Shown here piece by piece: positions 48,556-59,116 of a stretch of 64,000 nucleotides of DNA (position 1 is the first letter of the stretch; the number at the start of each line of letters is the position of its first letter). This DNA is from Thuidium tamariscinum (Eukaryota; Streptophyta; Bryopsida; Hypnales; Thuidiaceae). The DNA lies in NCBI GenBank assembly GCA_947034885.2, contig OX344752.2, positions 1,426,001 to 1,490,000 of the forward strand, given 5' to 3'. Below the pieces are notes generated by a model. The model saw only the letters and a program-made list of their open reading frames with translations, was not told where the DNA came from and ran no database searches. Both the position numbers and the translations under genes were made by a program.

Positions 48556-49206
48556 ATGGCGAGAGGGCGTTTTTGTTCAATGTGTGGTGTGAAATTTTCA
48601 AATGATGTAGCTAACTTTTGTGTCCAATGTCAAGCACCGAGAGAGGAGTATACACCTAGAGAGGAGTATGCAGTTCGTTTAGAGAGAGAAGAACAGGCAC
48701 AACAAAATGAAAAAGCAGCAGTTAACACCGTTGTAGATTTTAAAGGCCCCCCTCATGTAGAGCCTCGACATGAAAAGTCTACTTTAAAATCTCCATCTTA
48801 TAATACTATTTTTAATCCCCCACCTATTAAAAATAGGCAAACAAATAAGGTGTATGGAAAAATATCACTACGCAAGCATTGGGCTACCCAACATCATGAA
48901 CTTAAAGAGAATTATAAACAAGTCAAAAAATGGATTGAGGATGGACAAGAAAATGGGGTTCTTCCTCAGGGCACATTTAATTTAGAAGATACAAGAGTAA
49001 GGGAAGCTTTAAACAAATTAATAGAGGAGAATATAAATAGTTTACAAGAATTAAAATTCAAAGATAGAGGTGAGTCTTATAAATGGACAAAACACAATAT
49101 TTATAGGACTATTAAAAAACATTTGAAATATAAAAGGCAAAAAGAGAGACGGCTAGAGAGGAGGACAACAGAGGAAGCACCGAAGGCATCCCATGATGTT
49201 GAGTGA
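48556..49206 (+). CDS. Zinc-ribbon protein of unknown function, 216 aa
   Basis: A single open frame, ATG to TGA. The N-terminus (7-26) is a zinc-ribbon: FCSMCGVKF followed ten residues later by FCVQC, matching the CxxCG...FCxxC pattern of small zinc-ribbon domains. Then comes an acidic, Gln/Glu-rich linker with a duplicated REEY motif (near 29-39), a Pro-rich stretch, and a basic C-terminal half rich in Lys/Arg/Glu that looks helical (RTIKKHLKYKRQKERR) and could bind nucleic acid. Codon use is strikingly A/T-ending compared with the GC-richer DNA around it. TTTCAGGATATGG just before the start may be a splice acceptor, so an upstream exon is possible. I do not recognise the family; it might be derived from a mobile element or transferred DNA. 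Confidence 0.6.
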   Translation: MARGRFCSMCGVKFSNDVANFCVQCQAPREEYTPREEYAVRLEREEQAQQNEKAAVNTVVDFKGPPHVEPRHEKSTLKSPSYNTIFNPPPIKNRQTNKVYGKISLRKHWATQHHELKENYKQVKKWIEDGQENGVLPQGTFNLEDTRVREALNKLIEENINSLQELKFKDRGESYKWTKHNIYRTIKKHLKYKRQKERRLERRTTEEAPKASHDVE

Positions 49207-50762
49207 CATGCAGCCATGTCACTCTGGAAGTCATTGCAATGTAAGTTGATTTGTGCTTTTTTTCACTACATTTTGAAGTTTTATCTAGGATAGGGTTAGG
49301 GTTCACGATGTCGGTAAATCTCTCTGAACTCGAGGCAGTCTGACATACTGTAACTGTTTTGACGTTAACCAATCTGTGTAATCTTCATGTCTGTGAAAAT
49401 ATCATCTGCAATACCATTGGACATTCCTGAGCATCTATATGGCGAGTTGTTGCTGCTAAATACTTCACATTTATGCAGGTAGCTGTGCTTTCGTATTTAA
49501 TTTAACAGTTGCTGTGGTGGCGTTAAGCATTAGTCATCTTATCAGCGAAGGCCTCCCAGAACTCGTAAGGTCTCTTTGCCAAGAAATGTTGATGAATTAG
49601 GTCAGAATGGTGCAGACCTTGCTGATGTAGTCAAGTTCCTAAACCTATCAATCATGAGGAAGACAGCAGAGGATCTCCTGTGAAACCTGTCGCTTTTACG
49701 TTCATCTTCTCTTTCTTGCTTCAATTCTCTGCTTATTTGTGAAAACTGAATTGATGAGTTTTGGGAAATGTCGACAGGTAAATTATTTTTCAAGGGGTTA
49801 CCATTCGTTTATTGCTCTAGACGTGTTGGTCTTCGTGTTTGACTGCCACATTCAGGTAAGAAATGTAGCAGCGGTCTCAGAGATTTTCAGCAAGTTTAAT
49901 CTGTTTCGTTCTCGGGTTTTGAACTAAATTTTCTGCCGATATGGAGCATTATGTCCCCTACACGTGCCTCCCAGAAGCATGAGGCCTCTGGATCCTGGCC
50001 ACTTTGTTACAAACCAGAATTGTTTTAAATACCTAAATTGCATTTTCTACTCCGTAATTTATTGTTCAGAAACATGCGTTTTTCTGCAGGACTAGTGCTA
50101 GTGCTATGATGTATCATATCAATGAGTTTTCGTTTGTATCCTGAGGTCTCTCATTTCAGATCCGTTTTATAAATGCTTTTTACTGCATGCTTGCAGCTGT
50201 CACCACAAGGTGGATAGAAGATGGACATGTCTGTCCTGACAAATCTCAAGTTTTGCAGGTGGGTGAATTTGGTTTACTTGCTATTCCCAGATGTGGCAAG
50301 CGATCGAGGTTAGGACTTATGCATCTTGTACTTGTGTACCGCTTTTGATGCAACGAAGACATGAGATCGATGCGGGGACGAACCTGAGATCGAGCAGCGC
50401 TGGCAGAGGAAGACTGATGTTTATTGCTGTACCATCTTTTGCTTCTGTTTTCGTCTCAAGATAGTTCGGGTTCTTTACTTCGCATTTGTGTCCATTCGGC
50501 TGGTGGTGCATTTGGCGGGGAGTTCCGGAAGAACCGGCGGCTAGTTCAAAGTTAGCCAATGGAACTGGGAAAAAACACGGTTGCAATTTGAAGACGTTGG
50601 CAACTAAACCGGTGAAAAAAGTCTACAAATTGCATTTTGAGTAAAAAATAGCGAAATTAATCGGACTCGGTACTTGAGAAACCGGTTCAACATGAGAATT
50701 GGAGGAAACAAGCTTGTTAAACTTCAAAAACTTCCCGAACACTGGAGATCCCCCTCGCGGCA
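49207..50762 (+). other. GC-moderate DNA with further LRR-like exon remnants
   Basis: About 50196-50260, between a CTTGCAG acceptor and a GTGGGTG donor, encodes SVLTNLKF, again LRR-like. 49555-49680 holds an open stretch (NVDELGQNGADLADVVKFLN) of unknown relation. No continuous gene. The 89-codon antisense frame near 50317-50586 is not recognisable. Confidence 0.35.
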
Positions 50763-52738
50763 ATTCCACGTGAAGTGGCTGAACCATTCTGCAAGCAAGG
50801 TTCGTGTACTGGATCAACATACAACGGCCGGCATATCTCTATCGATCATGCAAGGTAGATGTGTCTCACCCCTAATTTGTACCAGTTTTCAGATTCGACT
50901 CCCTGAATCTCTGCGACTGCGTGAAGTTGTGTTTCTTTAGTTGGCTGTCGTAAATGTCATTACTTCTCGTTCTGCAATTTCTTCTTCATTTGGTTATGAT
51001 AATGCTGACCTCTACCACATTTGGTGATGATGGTGTTCACAGAGTTATCGCAGCTGCATAAATATGCCATGATCTGTCTATTGAGGGTAGTTTTGCTTTG
51101 GCCTACTGCGACGCTTATTTTAGCATTTTTCACGTTGCTGATGCAAATAAAACGACTCGGAACGGTCCCAATTCTCGGAACTTCTCGATTACCAGGCCAT
51201 TGGCTTGTGTAGGAGTACATCCTTTAAGAAGGGTGGAGTCACGGGAAATCAAAAACTAAACAGTGAACATGAACATTCTCTGTTATGTTTAATCTGAATT
51301 GATGGAGGCAATAGTTCCAAACTTCACTTATTTGCGTGGTGTTTATCATTGAGCAGTGGAAGCTTCTCGCAGGCATTATTTCCTTCTTTCTATTTCTGTG
51401 AAGCTGCAATGGCTACACGCGTGCCTGTGTTACCCGAGTCAGCTGGAGGTGTTCCACTTGTAGATCTGAAGCTGGTGCAGTGGAGTTTTGTTTGGACGAG
51501 GTTTGCTCTGCAGTCGATACAGCTGCAGTGCTTGATATCTTAGTTGTTTGTTACATTTCATTGGATTGTGTAAATGGGAATCATTGATATTGAAGGGTAC
51601 GCTAAGTCCCTACACATTGGCTCTTTTGTCTGTGCAATGCATTTGTGGTTGAGGTTTTTAATATTTGTCCTTTGTGTGACTTGTTGAATCTGAGCTTTTG
51701 CTAAAGCAGACGCTAGAGGCTCTTGTCAAGTGAAAGCAAGTTCATGCTTGGATGCGATGCTGAGTGATGTACTGCTAAGGGGATGGTTTTGAGCAAAATT
51801 ATTGTGCGGGTTGAAAAATTCTCCTTAAAATACCATTTACACTAGCTTTACGTGTCTCTCTCGTCTATCAAGCTGAGATGTCCGATGGATTGATAAGTCT
51901 TAAGTTTTATTATTATTGAGAACTTACGAGTGAACCTGCGGATTGGTTTGGATGAGTATCAGGTAAAATATGTATTATTGATTGAATAGCTAAATAAATG
52001 TTTGATGTGTATTTTCTGTTAGCTAACTGGATACATCTCTTTACTGTTAGTTGTGAGGCTTGTGCTTGCTCTTTTGGAAATGGTCTATGCCCAGTGATGC
52101 AGTGACTTCTCATGAAAGCACAATTCTCAAATCTACGAAGCTGAGAAACGATCTTTGCAGGGCAAATCCAGAGATTATCAACTCTGATGTGGTCTGAAAT
52201 AGTGACTGCCTTTCTCCATGATGGTAAGCTTATGCTGAAACCGTTTTGGCATACGTCTTCTTGCGCAGCTATCTTCCAGTGCGTTTGCAGACCTGGATGT
52301 TTCAATTCTGCTGCAAGGCAATCGTGGAGGCCAATTGGTGGAACTTCTTCTTTTCTCTTTCTGTCAATTCGTGTGTGAGGTGGTTGGAAAAGTGTGAAAC
52401 AATCGAATTTGTTCGAGGGATATGTAGTTCTAGTGTCGCTTTCTATGCGGGCACTGAATGAACGAGCGCTCCATGTACAGTTCGCTGGTTCCATCAAAGA
52501 GCCAGAAATATTTACAGTATCTGGTTGGAAGGTTTGCATTTCCTTGAAACGTGGCTTTAAAGCCCCAGTGAGGAAAACGTGATAGCCTCCTTCAACTGTA
52601 CTCCAGCCAGGGTGAGGATTGCTTCATTTAATGATGTTCCATCCGCGGAGATCACTTGCGTGAGAATCAAAAATTCTGGCCCTACTTTCTCCGAAACTAA
52701 CTGGACAAGCTTGCATCTTAGCGGTTATGGTACTTGCG
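50763..52738 (+). pseudogene. Decayed gene segment, copy B (probable LRR relic)
   Basis: Same-orientation duplicate of 23918-25742. Copy B has about 300 extra bases near 51560-51860, and copy A has extra bases near 24380-24530. Conserved blocks include ACAACGGCCGGCATATCTCT and CCAGCCAGGGTGAGGATTGC. Neither copy keeps an open frame, and different frames are open in each. The 208-codon antisense frame at 51913-52539 has no counterpart of similar length in copy A, so I treat it as chance. Confidence 0.45.
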
Positions 52739-53366
52739 GTTGAGGAGCACACATCAACGGAAGGTGGAAGCCGTGAAAACACTGAGTTGGTTGGTTCACG
52801 AAATGCTCATTCAAACAAAAAATGAGAAATGTATCTCAAGTAACCCAAGTAACCTTCACTCTGGAAGGACACGGGTCTATGAACAAGGTAGTCATTCAAA
52901 AATGATGCGATTTTGGATCATTAGGTGCATTCTTCATTTCTACACTGATCCAGAAAAGTCATCATCCATCTGTGCGAAACTAGCTACCCCAACTTAGAAG
53001 AAAACTTTGCAAATTTTCGTCCCTGAAATCCATTCAGTTTCCAATTGCTTTGCCATCCGTGTGTCAAAACCCTCAACGCTTACCAAGAGGTTCTTTGTTG
53101 CAGCGTAGTATATCTGTTTTTATTCTAAAACTCAAGTTCTTCAATTGTTTGCACATGTGAAAACAGGGACTAGTAGCTCTAAAACTTCTAATTTTACTTC
53201 TTTTGTGCTAGCTTGGGAGATTTTTATGCAGGATAAAGAACCTAATCTTGGATGAAGAAATTTGGCCTTTTCCTTTTCCTTTTCCTGTGAAGCATCCCTG
53301 CTAAGTATGTGGCTCCAGGAACGTTTCCTGATGAGTCCCATGTCGTGATTAAAGTGAAACAGAAGT

Positions 53367-55535
53367 ATGAAGTTTTTGGGCAGACGAACCCTCGTGGCTA
53401 GTGTCGGTGTGGGGCTTCTCGTGGGGTTCTGTGGTTTCACAGAGATTGGGAACCAAATGAGATTATTTCGCTCTCGACAGCAATCTCACAATCATGGGGA
53501 CATCGAGGCGTTTCCAGGTGGTGAATACACGTGGACCTTGCTTCAAGTGATTCTCAGGTCCCTCGGACGGCCGAAGGAAGTCGATGAAATCTTCGTTGAC
53601 AAATCTGGGTGTAGAGATACCAGGGCAGTGCAGGAAGCTGTTGATGCTGTGAAAAGCGGCAACAAGAAACGAGTGACTATCCATATTGCAGCAGGAACAT
53701 ACGTGTAAGTAAAAGACGAACTTCAAGGCTTTTTGTATTTCAAGCAAGAACTTATATTTTTTTAATCTTTAGCGTCATAATCTTGAGTAGTTCAGAAATG
53801 TTCTTAAGGTTTTGAGTCAACACGCAACGTGACAGCATGGCATTCGTTAAAATCTTGAAATTCGTTAAAACCTTGAAATTCAATCCTTCTGTAGTGCAGT
53901 CTGTGGTGCACTTGTTATGTTGTGGGGTGCCGTGACTGGTGCTGACAGATTTGTAATTGTTCCTTGAGATTTATTAGTGAAAAGGTACGTGTGCCAAGCA
54001 GCAAGCCGTATATTACATTCCAAGGACAAGGCCTGGATAAAACTATAATCACTTGGGATGACAATGCAAATGCGACAAATTCAACCTTTAAAACAGCATC
54101 GGTTGCTATTGAGGCAGATCATTTCATTGCACACAACATCAGCTTCAAGGTAACATACCACATCATACCATGAAACTTTTTGCGAATTGCATCAACGAAA
54201 AACTTAAGTAAGAAGATTAAAGAAATCAGTCAACACTATACTGTACTGGTGGAAATTTTTGCCAAAAAGAATCCACCCAATTTGGTTGGAACAGTTTGGT
54301 TGGAGCTTCCAACCAAATTGTGCGAAGCTTCCTCGGGTTGGAATAACGAATACTATTCATTCCTTGGTGTTGATAAATTCATCAATCTAGTCAGTTGATA
54401 AAGCTTTGTTTCTGTCCCACGAAACAGAATACTGCTCCTAAACCAGGACCAGGAATAATTGGCGCTCAAGCTATCGCTCTTCAAGTTGTGGGAGACAAAG
54501 TTGCCTTCTATGGTTGCGGGATGTACGGGTTTCAAGACACACTCAACGATCACCAAGGCCGCCATTTCTTCAAAGAATGCCACATCGAAGGCACAGTCGA
54601 TTTCATCTTCGGCAACGCGAGGTCTCTTTACGAGGTATAATTCCACAAAACCCAAATCAATTGAAGCTTGTAAAGTCCATTGTATGTGCAGGAAATGAAT
54701 CAGTTTGTACTACTCTAAGCAATTGTATGATTGATTCTTGACGCAGAAGTGCATTGTAAAGTCCAAAGCGGAAAAGTGGGGAGCCATCACAGCACACTCG
54801 CGCATCAGCAATCTTGAAGTTACTGGGTTCAGTTTTGTGCGTTGTTCCATCGTTGGGTCTGGAACTGTCTTGTTGGGGCGAGCGTGGCGCTCGTATTCTC
54901 GCGTCGTCTTTGCTTCAACACACATGGAAGACGTCATTGACAGTCGAGGATGGGATGATTGGGGCAACACAAGTGCAGACATGTATGTTCCAAGCCCCTG
55001 ATGTACTGAGCCAAAAAAACAGGGGGGGGGGGGGGGCTTTATCAGCTTCCCATTTAAAAGCTACAACACTAAATTAGCTAGGATTACCTACGGTGTTAAG
55101 AATCCTCCATGCACAATAGAGTGAATTGTAAAGGAAATCTCAGTTTGAAAAGGGGTGTTAGAGGGAGGTATAACTGAGAATAGTAGAAAAGAAACATGGC
55201 ACCAAACTCCTTTGGACCTCAGTTTTGGTGCTCCAAGGAATTTTGTCCTGTGTTTTTGCCAAACTCTGGTTCCTAGTCTCCATTGCATACACTTTACAAT
55301 TAACTCTACTGAATCTTACATTTTCTTCTCAAATGGTTGGCTACACAGGACGGTGTTTTATGGAGAGTACAAGAACACAGGACCAGGGGCAGATATGGTT
55401 GGGCGAGTGGCATACGCAAGGTCACTTTCGTCAGAGGAAGCTGCAAAATATACGCAGTTCAAGTGGATCAATGGCTCCGACTGGCTCCATGCAACGTCAT
55501 TGCCATATGACTTCAGGGGGCTCTTGGTTGCCTAA
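53367..55535 (+). CDS. Pectin methylesterase (carbohydrate esterase family 8)
   Basis: Five exons: 53367-53704, 53978-54149, 54428-54634, 54747-54982 and 55349-55535, with GT-AG borders and consistent phases, giving 379 aa. Residues about 6-25 are hydrophobic (signal peptide or anchor). There is no inhibitor-like pro-domain, so it is the short class. Catalytic signatures are all present: GAQAIAL (183-189), QDTL with Asp207, DFIFG with Asp228 and GRAW with Arg284. It would remove methyl esters from wall pectin. Exon 5 encodes [14 protein letters not shown] and [10 protein letters not shown], typical of the C-terminus. Intron 4 carries a 15-G run (55022-55036) and an R1 repeat. A decayed copy lies at 30.1-34.5 kb. 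An earlier start is possible, but this ATG gives a sensible leader. Confidence 0.92.
54279..54324. repeat. Small inverted repeat in pectinesterase intron 2
   Basis: CAATTTGGTTGGAAC on the left pairs with GCTTCCAACCAAATTG on the right. A similar motif (CCCAACCAAACTGTGC) lies in the TIR element at 57901-58268, so this may be a fragment of that family. Confidence 0.5.
55022..55036 (+). repeat. Run of 15 G in pectinesterase intron 4
   Basis: An uninterrupted G tract directly after an A-rich stretch, 40 bases past the exon 4 donor. Long enough to be unstable and a likely site of sequencing error; it can form G-quadruplex-like structure. Confidence 0.8.
55148..55312. repeat. R1 repeat in pectinesterase intron 4
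   Basis: Matches 3716-3880 in the same orientation, and 45160-45290 and 46300-46440 inverted. It lies 37 bases before exon 5 and may supply part of the intron's 3' end. Confidence 0.65.
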
Positions 55536-57900
55536 TTATTACTAGGGTGGCCCGTGCCGTTGCCACGGTCCGGGAAAACAACAGAATAAATAATTTTCTA
55601 ATTTTTTTAATGTATAGAAACTTCAAAATTCAATAACTTTCATGCTGTAGGTTGGAACACCATGAATCAAAGCCCGTGCACCCCTCCTCGCCGAGGGCTT
55701 TCCGACGGTACCAAACACGCACCCGGGGGACTCACGGTCCGGGAGATCTCAACGTAACAAACATCCAAACAAACAAACAAACAAACAAACAAACAAGCAC
55801 ACAGCGTATCTTCATAGGGGGATGGAGTCATTATTATTTATGAAGTGTAGTTCAAGACTTGGTATATTTAGAAATTTTGTTGGTATGAAATTCATAAAGG
55901 GATGTTGGTGAAGACGGAGTGAGAAACTTTGATTTATTTTGTCAAAGTAAAACCCATCAAACTTGCATGGGTTAATGTATTCTTGGTCTTAAATAGTGTT
56001 AGTCTTATAATTCTTTGTACATTCATTAAACAAATTTTGTAATAATTAGGTTTCTTTCATTGCAAAAGAGCACTCTCTCAATAATATTGGGATAAAAGAA
56101 TCATTGTCTATCCTTGAATTTCACTATTTTCAAATGGCATTGCCAAAGTTTTTTATCATGGAAATTGCCAAATAGATGGTACATTCAAAGTTTTGTAAAA
56201 GCTCTTGATATATAGAGTAAAAGTTAGCCATTTTAAATACTAAGATAATTTGCTAACAAAATTTGACACCCCTACTTAAGAGTTGTGGAGGATTTAGTAT
56301 GTTATGATTGATGTGACTAAGGGACATTTGTCACATTAGTTACAACTAAGCTAGTCTTTAACAAATCTAGATGCCAAAAATTGTTCAAGACATTCTCAAC
56401 AACTACAATAAATCCTAAACAAGCACATGCATTAGCAAATGGAATTGAACATGTTAATGCCAAGTTTTATTTATTTTTTATTTGGAAGTTAAAACAATTT
56501 GAAGATCATGAAAAAATGAAATAGGAAAACCCAAAAGTATCCATGTTCCCATTCTTGTACCCTAAACTACTACTAAATGCGTTCTTAGGCTTTCATTAAT
56601 GTATTCATCAAATGCTCAATTCTAATTTAGGATCCACCTATATGTGATAATTTCAATGGTCTAGGGGGCCAGCACTTTGAAAAATCATAGGATCACATAC
56701 CATATCCAAAAAATCTTATTTTTTTGGAATATTCATGATTTTCACTTGTTATTAGTACAAAAGTACTATTTTTAGGAAAAGGTGCATGCAACTATATATA
56801 CTAAATTACTTACATTGACAATTTTAGGTATTTCTACTAGGTGTTTCTACTTTTGAAGTTCTCCTATGTTTTCATTACAATTATATTGATTTCATGTTCT
56901 TGGCAAATTGTAGGGCAGGCTAGAAGAGTGGCAAAACATGATGATTGACGGTTTGCTTTAAGTTATTCATTAGATAACCAATGAGCTACATTAGTGGCAA
57001 ATATGTTGTCCTACATAACTGGTTGTTGACTTTCCAATTACAACCTTTGAGCTTCATGTTCTAAGAGTGTAGGAAACAAGTTAAAAAAGAAAAAAGTTAT
57101 GAGTTGCAATTCATGATGGCAATGATGACAAGTTGCTAATGGGATGTGTCACTTTAGCATTGAAAAGTCAACAACCAATTATGTATATAAAAGATGATTG
57201 ACAAGCTATTTGCATCCCCTTTAAAGTCAACATTGCCTACACTTGAATTTTATTGATTGTTTTATTTATTTTTAATCTTTTTTTTAACAGATAGGAAGAC
57301 CCTACTACATTGATTGATTTGTTTGAACACCTTACCTCATCCAATATCTTGATGTTTTGCTCCACACTATTGTGATTATAGTAGAGGAATCTATTACTAA
57401 CCAACCCTTCATTGTCAATCAATAGGGTACTATATCTCCAACCAAGGTTGAAATTAACAAATTTTCATTTTTCCTTAGAGTGTGAGTTTTTGTATTTTTC
57501 AAGGTTTGAACCAATAAGTTTATGAGACATAAGTGAGCAAGAAACTAGGAAGCAATGAACATTCAAGAAAGTTCTTGAATGATCTAAATAAAACAACTCT
57601 AGATGTTGATCATAGGTCAAGCCCAACTTTTGCCTTTCAAAATTCATAGTAATTTCAATTCAAGTGATAAAATTACCAAATTTTTTGCAATCCCCATCAT
57701 TTCTATCTATGTACCTCTAAAAATATTTGCTTTGCCTTGCACTACCCTAAATCATGTCCAAATGTGCTTATTTGATTGGTTACAGGTCCCTCTACCATAC
57801 ATGTCTAAATGGGGAGTAAATGGGAGGAGATGAATACAAGAAGTTACCGCCATTACGTGTGTTGTTACATCATTCTGTGCCGTGAATGGACTGGCACATT
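55536..57900. other. Downstream of pectinesterase; mostly featureless AT-rich DNA
   Basis: The first 250 bases are GC-rich (GGCCCGTGCCGTTGCCACGG; CGCACCCGGGGGACTCACGG) and include a CAAA microsatellite at 55766-55795. From 55850 to 57850 I see no gene, repeat end or recognisable motif. Confidence 0.45.
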
Positions 57901-58268
57901 AGGGGGTGTCACAACACTTGTGAAGTCCTCAAAATTTTGTGAGAAAGAATACGTGGTGCACCGGGAGTGAAAGGTGGACATGAAATTCTCAGAGAAAATG
58001 GAGTGCCGTTTCTTCTCCTCCGCGGGTGAAGAAACGACGTTTTTGAAAAATTTCTTGAAGAATTTCTTGAAGCCCTCGACTTGGTGCAAGTATTGGAGCT
58101 CCCAACCAAACTGTGCACGCCAAAAATTCTTGTGGAATCGTTGCGAACAGCAAAAAGGGGTGTCACGGCTCCTCCATTCTATGGCAGTTTTCATTGGCTC
58201 CCGAAAAATCTCACCAACTTGGGTTTCCCTGAGAAACTGAGTTTCTCTGAGGAGCCGTGACACCCCCT
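57901..58268. mobile_element. TIR element of 368 bp with ATT target duplication
   Basis: Termini AGGGGGTGTCAC and GTGACACCCCCT are perfect inverses. ATT flanks both sides (57898-57900 and 58269-58271). A second copy of the right terminus occurs internally (GGGGTGTCACGGCTCCTC near 58157), making the right third a small foldback. GC content is well above the surroundings. It is non-autonomous. A 3-bp duplication fits PIF/Harbinger or CACTA; the ends fit neither well. Confidence 0.75.
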
Positions 58269-59116
58269 ATTAGTTACTGAGACGTACAAGGTTTGGTCGT
58301 TCAATGATATGGCCCTCAAATCCAATGTATTTGCCTCATTAATCCATTAACCCTTAATCTTGCCTCACTGTTTTGATTCTGGACAACTAACAATAACAGA
58401 ATAAGAATGTATCAAAATATAACAAATGTTCAAGTTCAACATGCCAGAATTTTTGTAACTTAATTGCACAGAAGACTATGCTTCCAATGAAGCAAAGTAA
58501 TCACCCATGGTACTTTCTTTACACTCAGCCTCAACTTGCGATTCAATATAACTGTTATCTAACCCATTTGCTTTGATAAAACTTTCTACTCCTAAAGAAC
58601 ACGCTTTTGCTTGGAAAGGATTTGTTACCTGAAGGCCGGGTATTGTGAAAAATTAGTCAAAACATTTTCAAGCTCCTGCAGAGCATTGGTATGGACACAA
58701 TTTTTTTCTTCAGTACAGTTTCAAGTCAAGAGCACATTAACAAGGATCATCTAAGGTAGAGGATTTTAACACTGTTACTAATACCGATAACTCAGGCATT
58801 CCATTAGCAGTTAAATGTAAGAATGAGTTAGCAAAAAGAGTGTGGCCACTCATCTTAGAATAAAATCAGGGCCATCACATGTTCCTTCACTAATGGTCTA
58901 CAACCCACCATGTTGAAATTGCATAAGAAATTTATACATAAGAAGGAAATTCGATCTCAGAAGATTTGGTTGTTGTACCCAAAGATCTGTCCAATACCAC
59001 ACTCCTACAAGTGGTTAATAGTGGTACAAAGAGTATCCTCTACCGAACTGTGGACAACTTCCTCAGGAGCAGTGGAATTCTACAAAACACCTCCATGGCT
59101 GAGAACTCCACGGTTG
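58269..59116 (-). other. 3' region of the MSL gene with a possible extra terminal exon (58628-58476)
   Basis: On the minus strand, after a CTTCAG acceptor at 58629, an open frame of 50 codons runs to a TAG at 58476 (starts VTNPFQAKACSLGVESF, ends GDYFASLEA). I found no donor in the last MSL exon that keeps this phase, so it could be an alternative end, another transcript or chance. The rest is probably 3' UTR or intergenic. Confidence 0.35.

Noticed and set aside
51913-52539. 208-codon minus-strand ORF in copy B
   Set aside because: No comparable frame in copy A of the same duplicated segment, no family resemblance and no splice logic; most likely chance.
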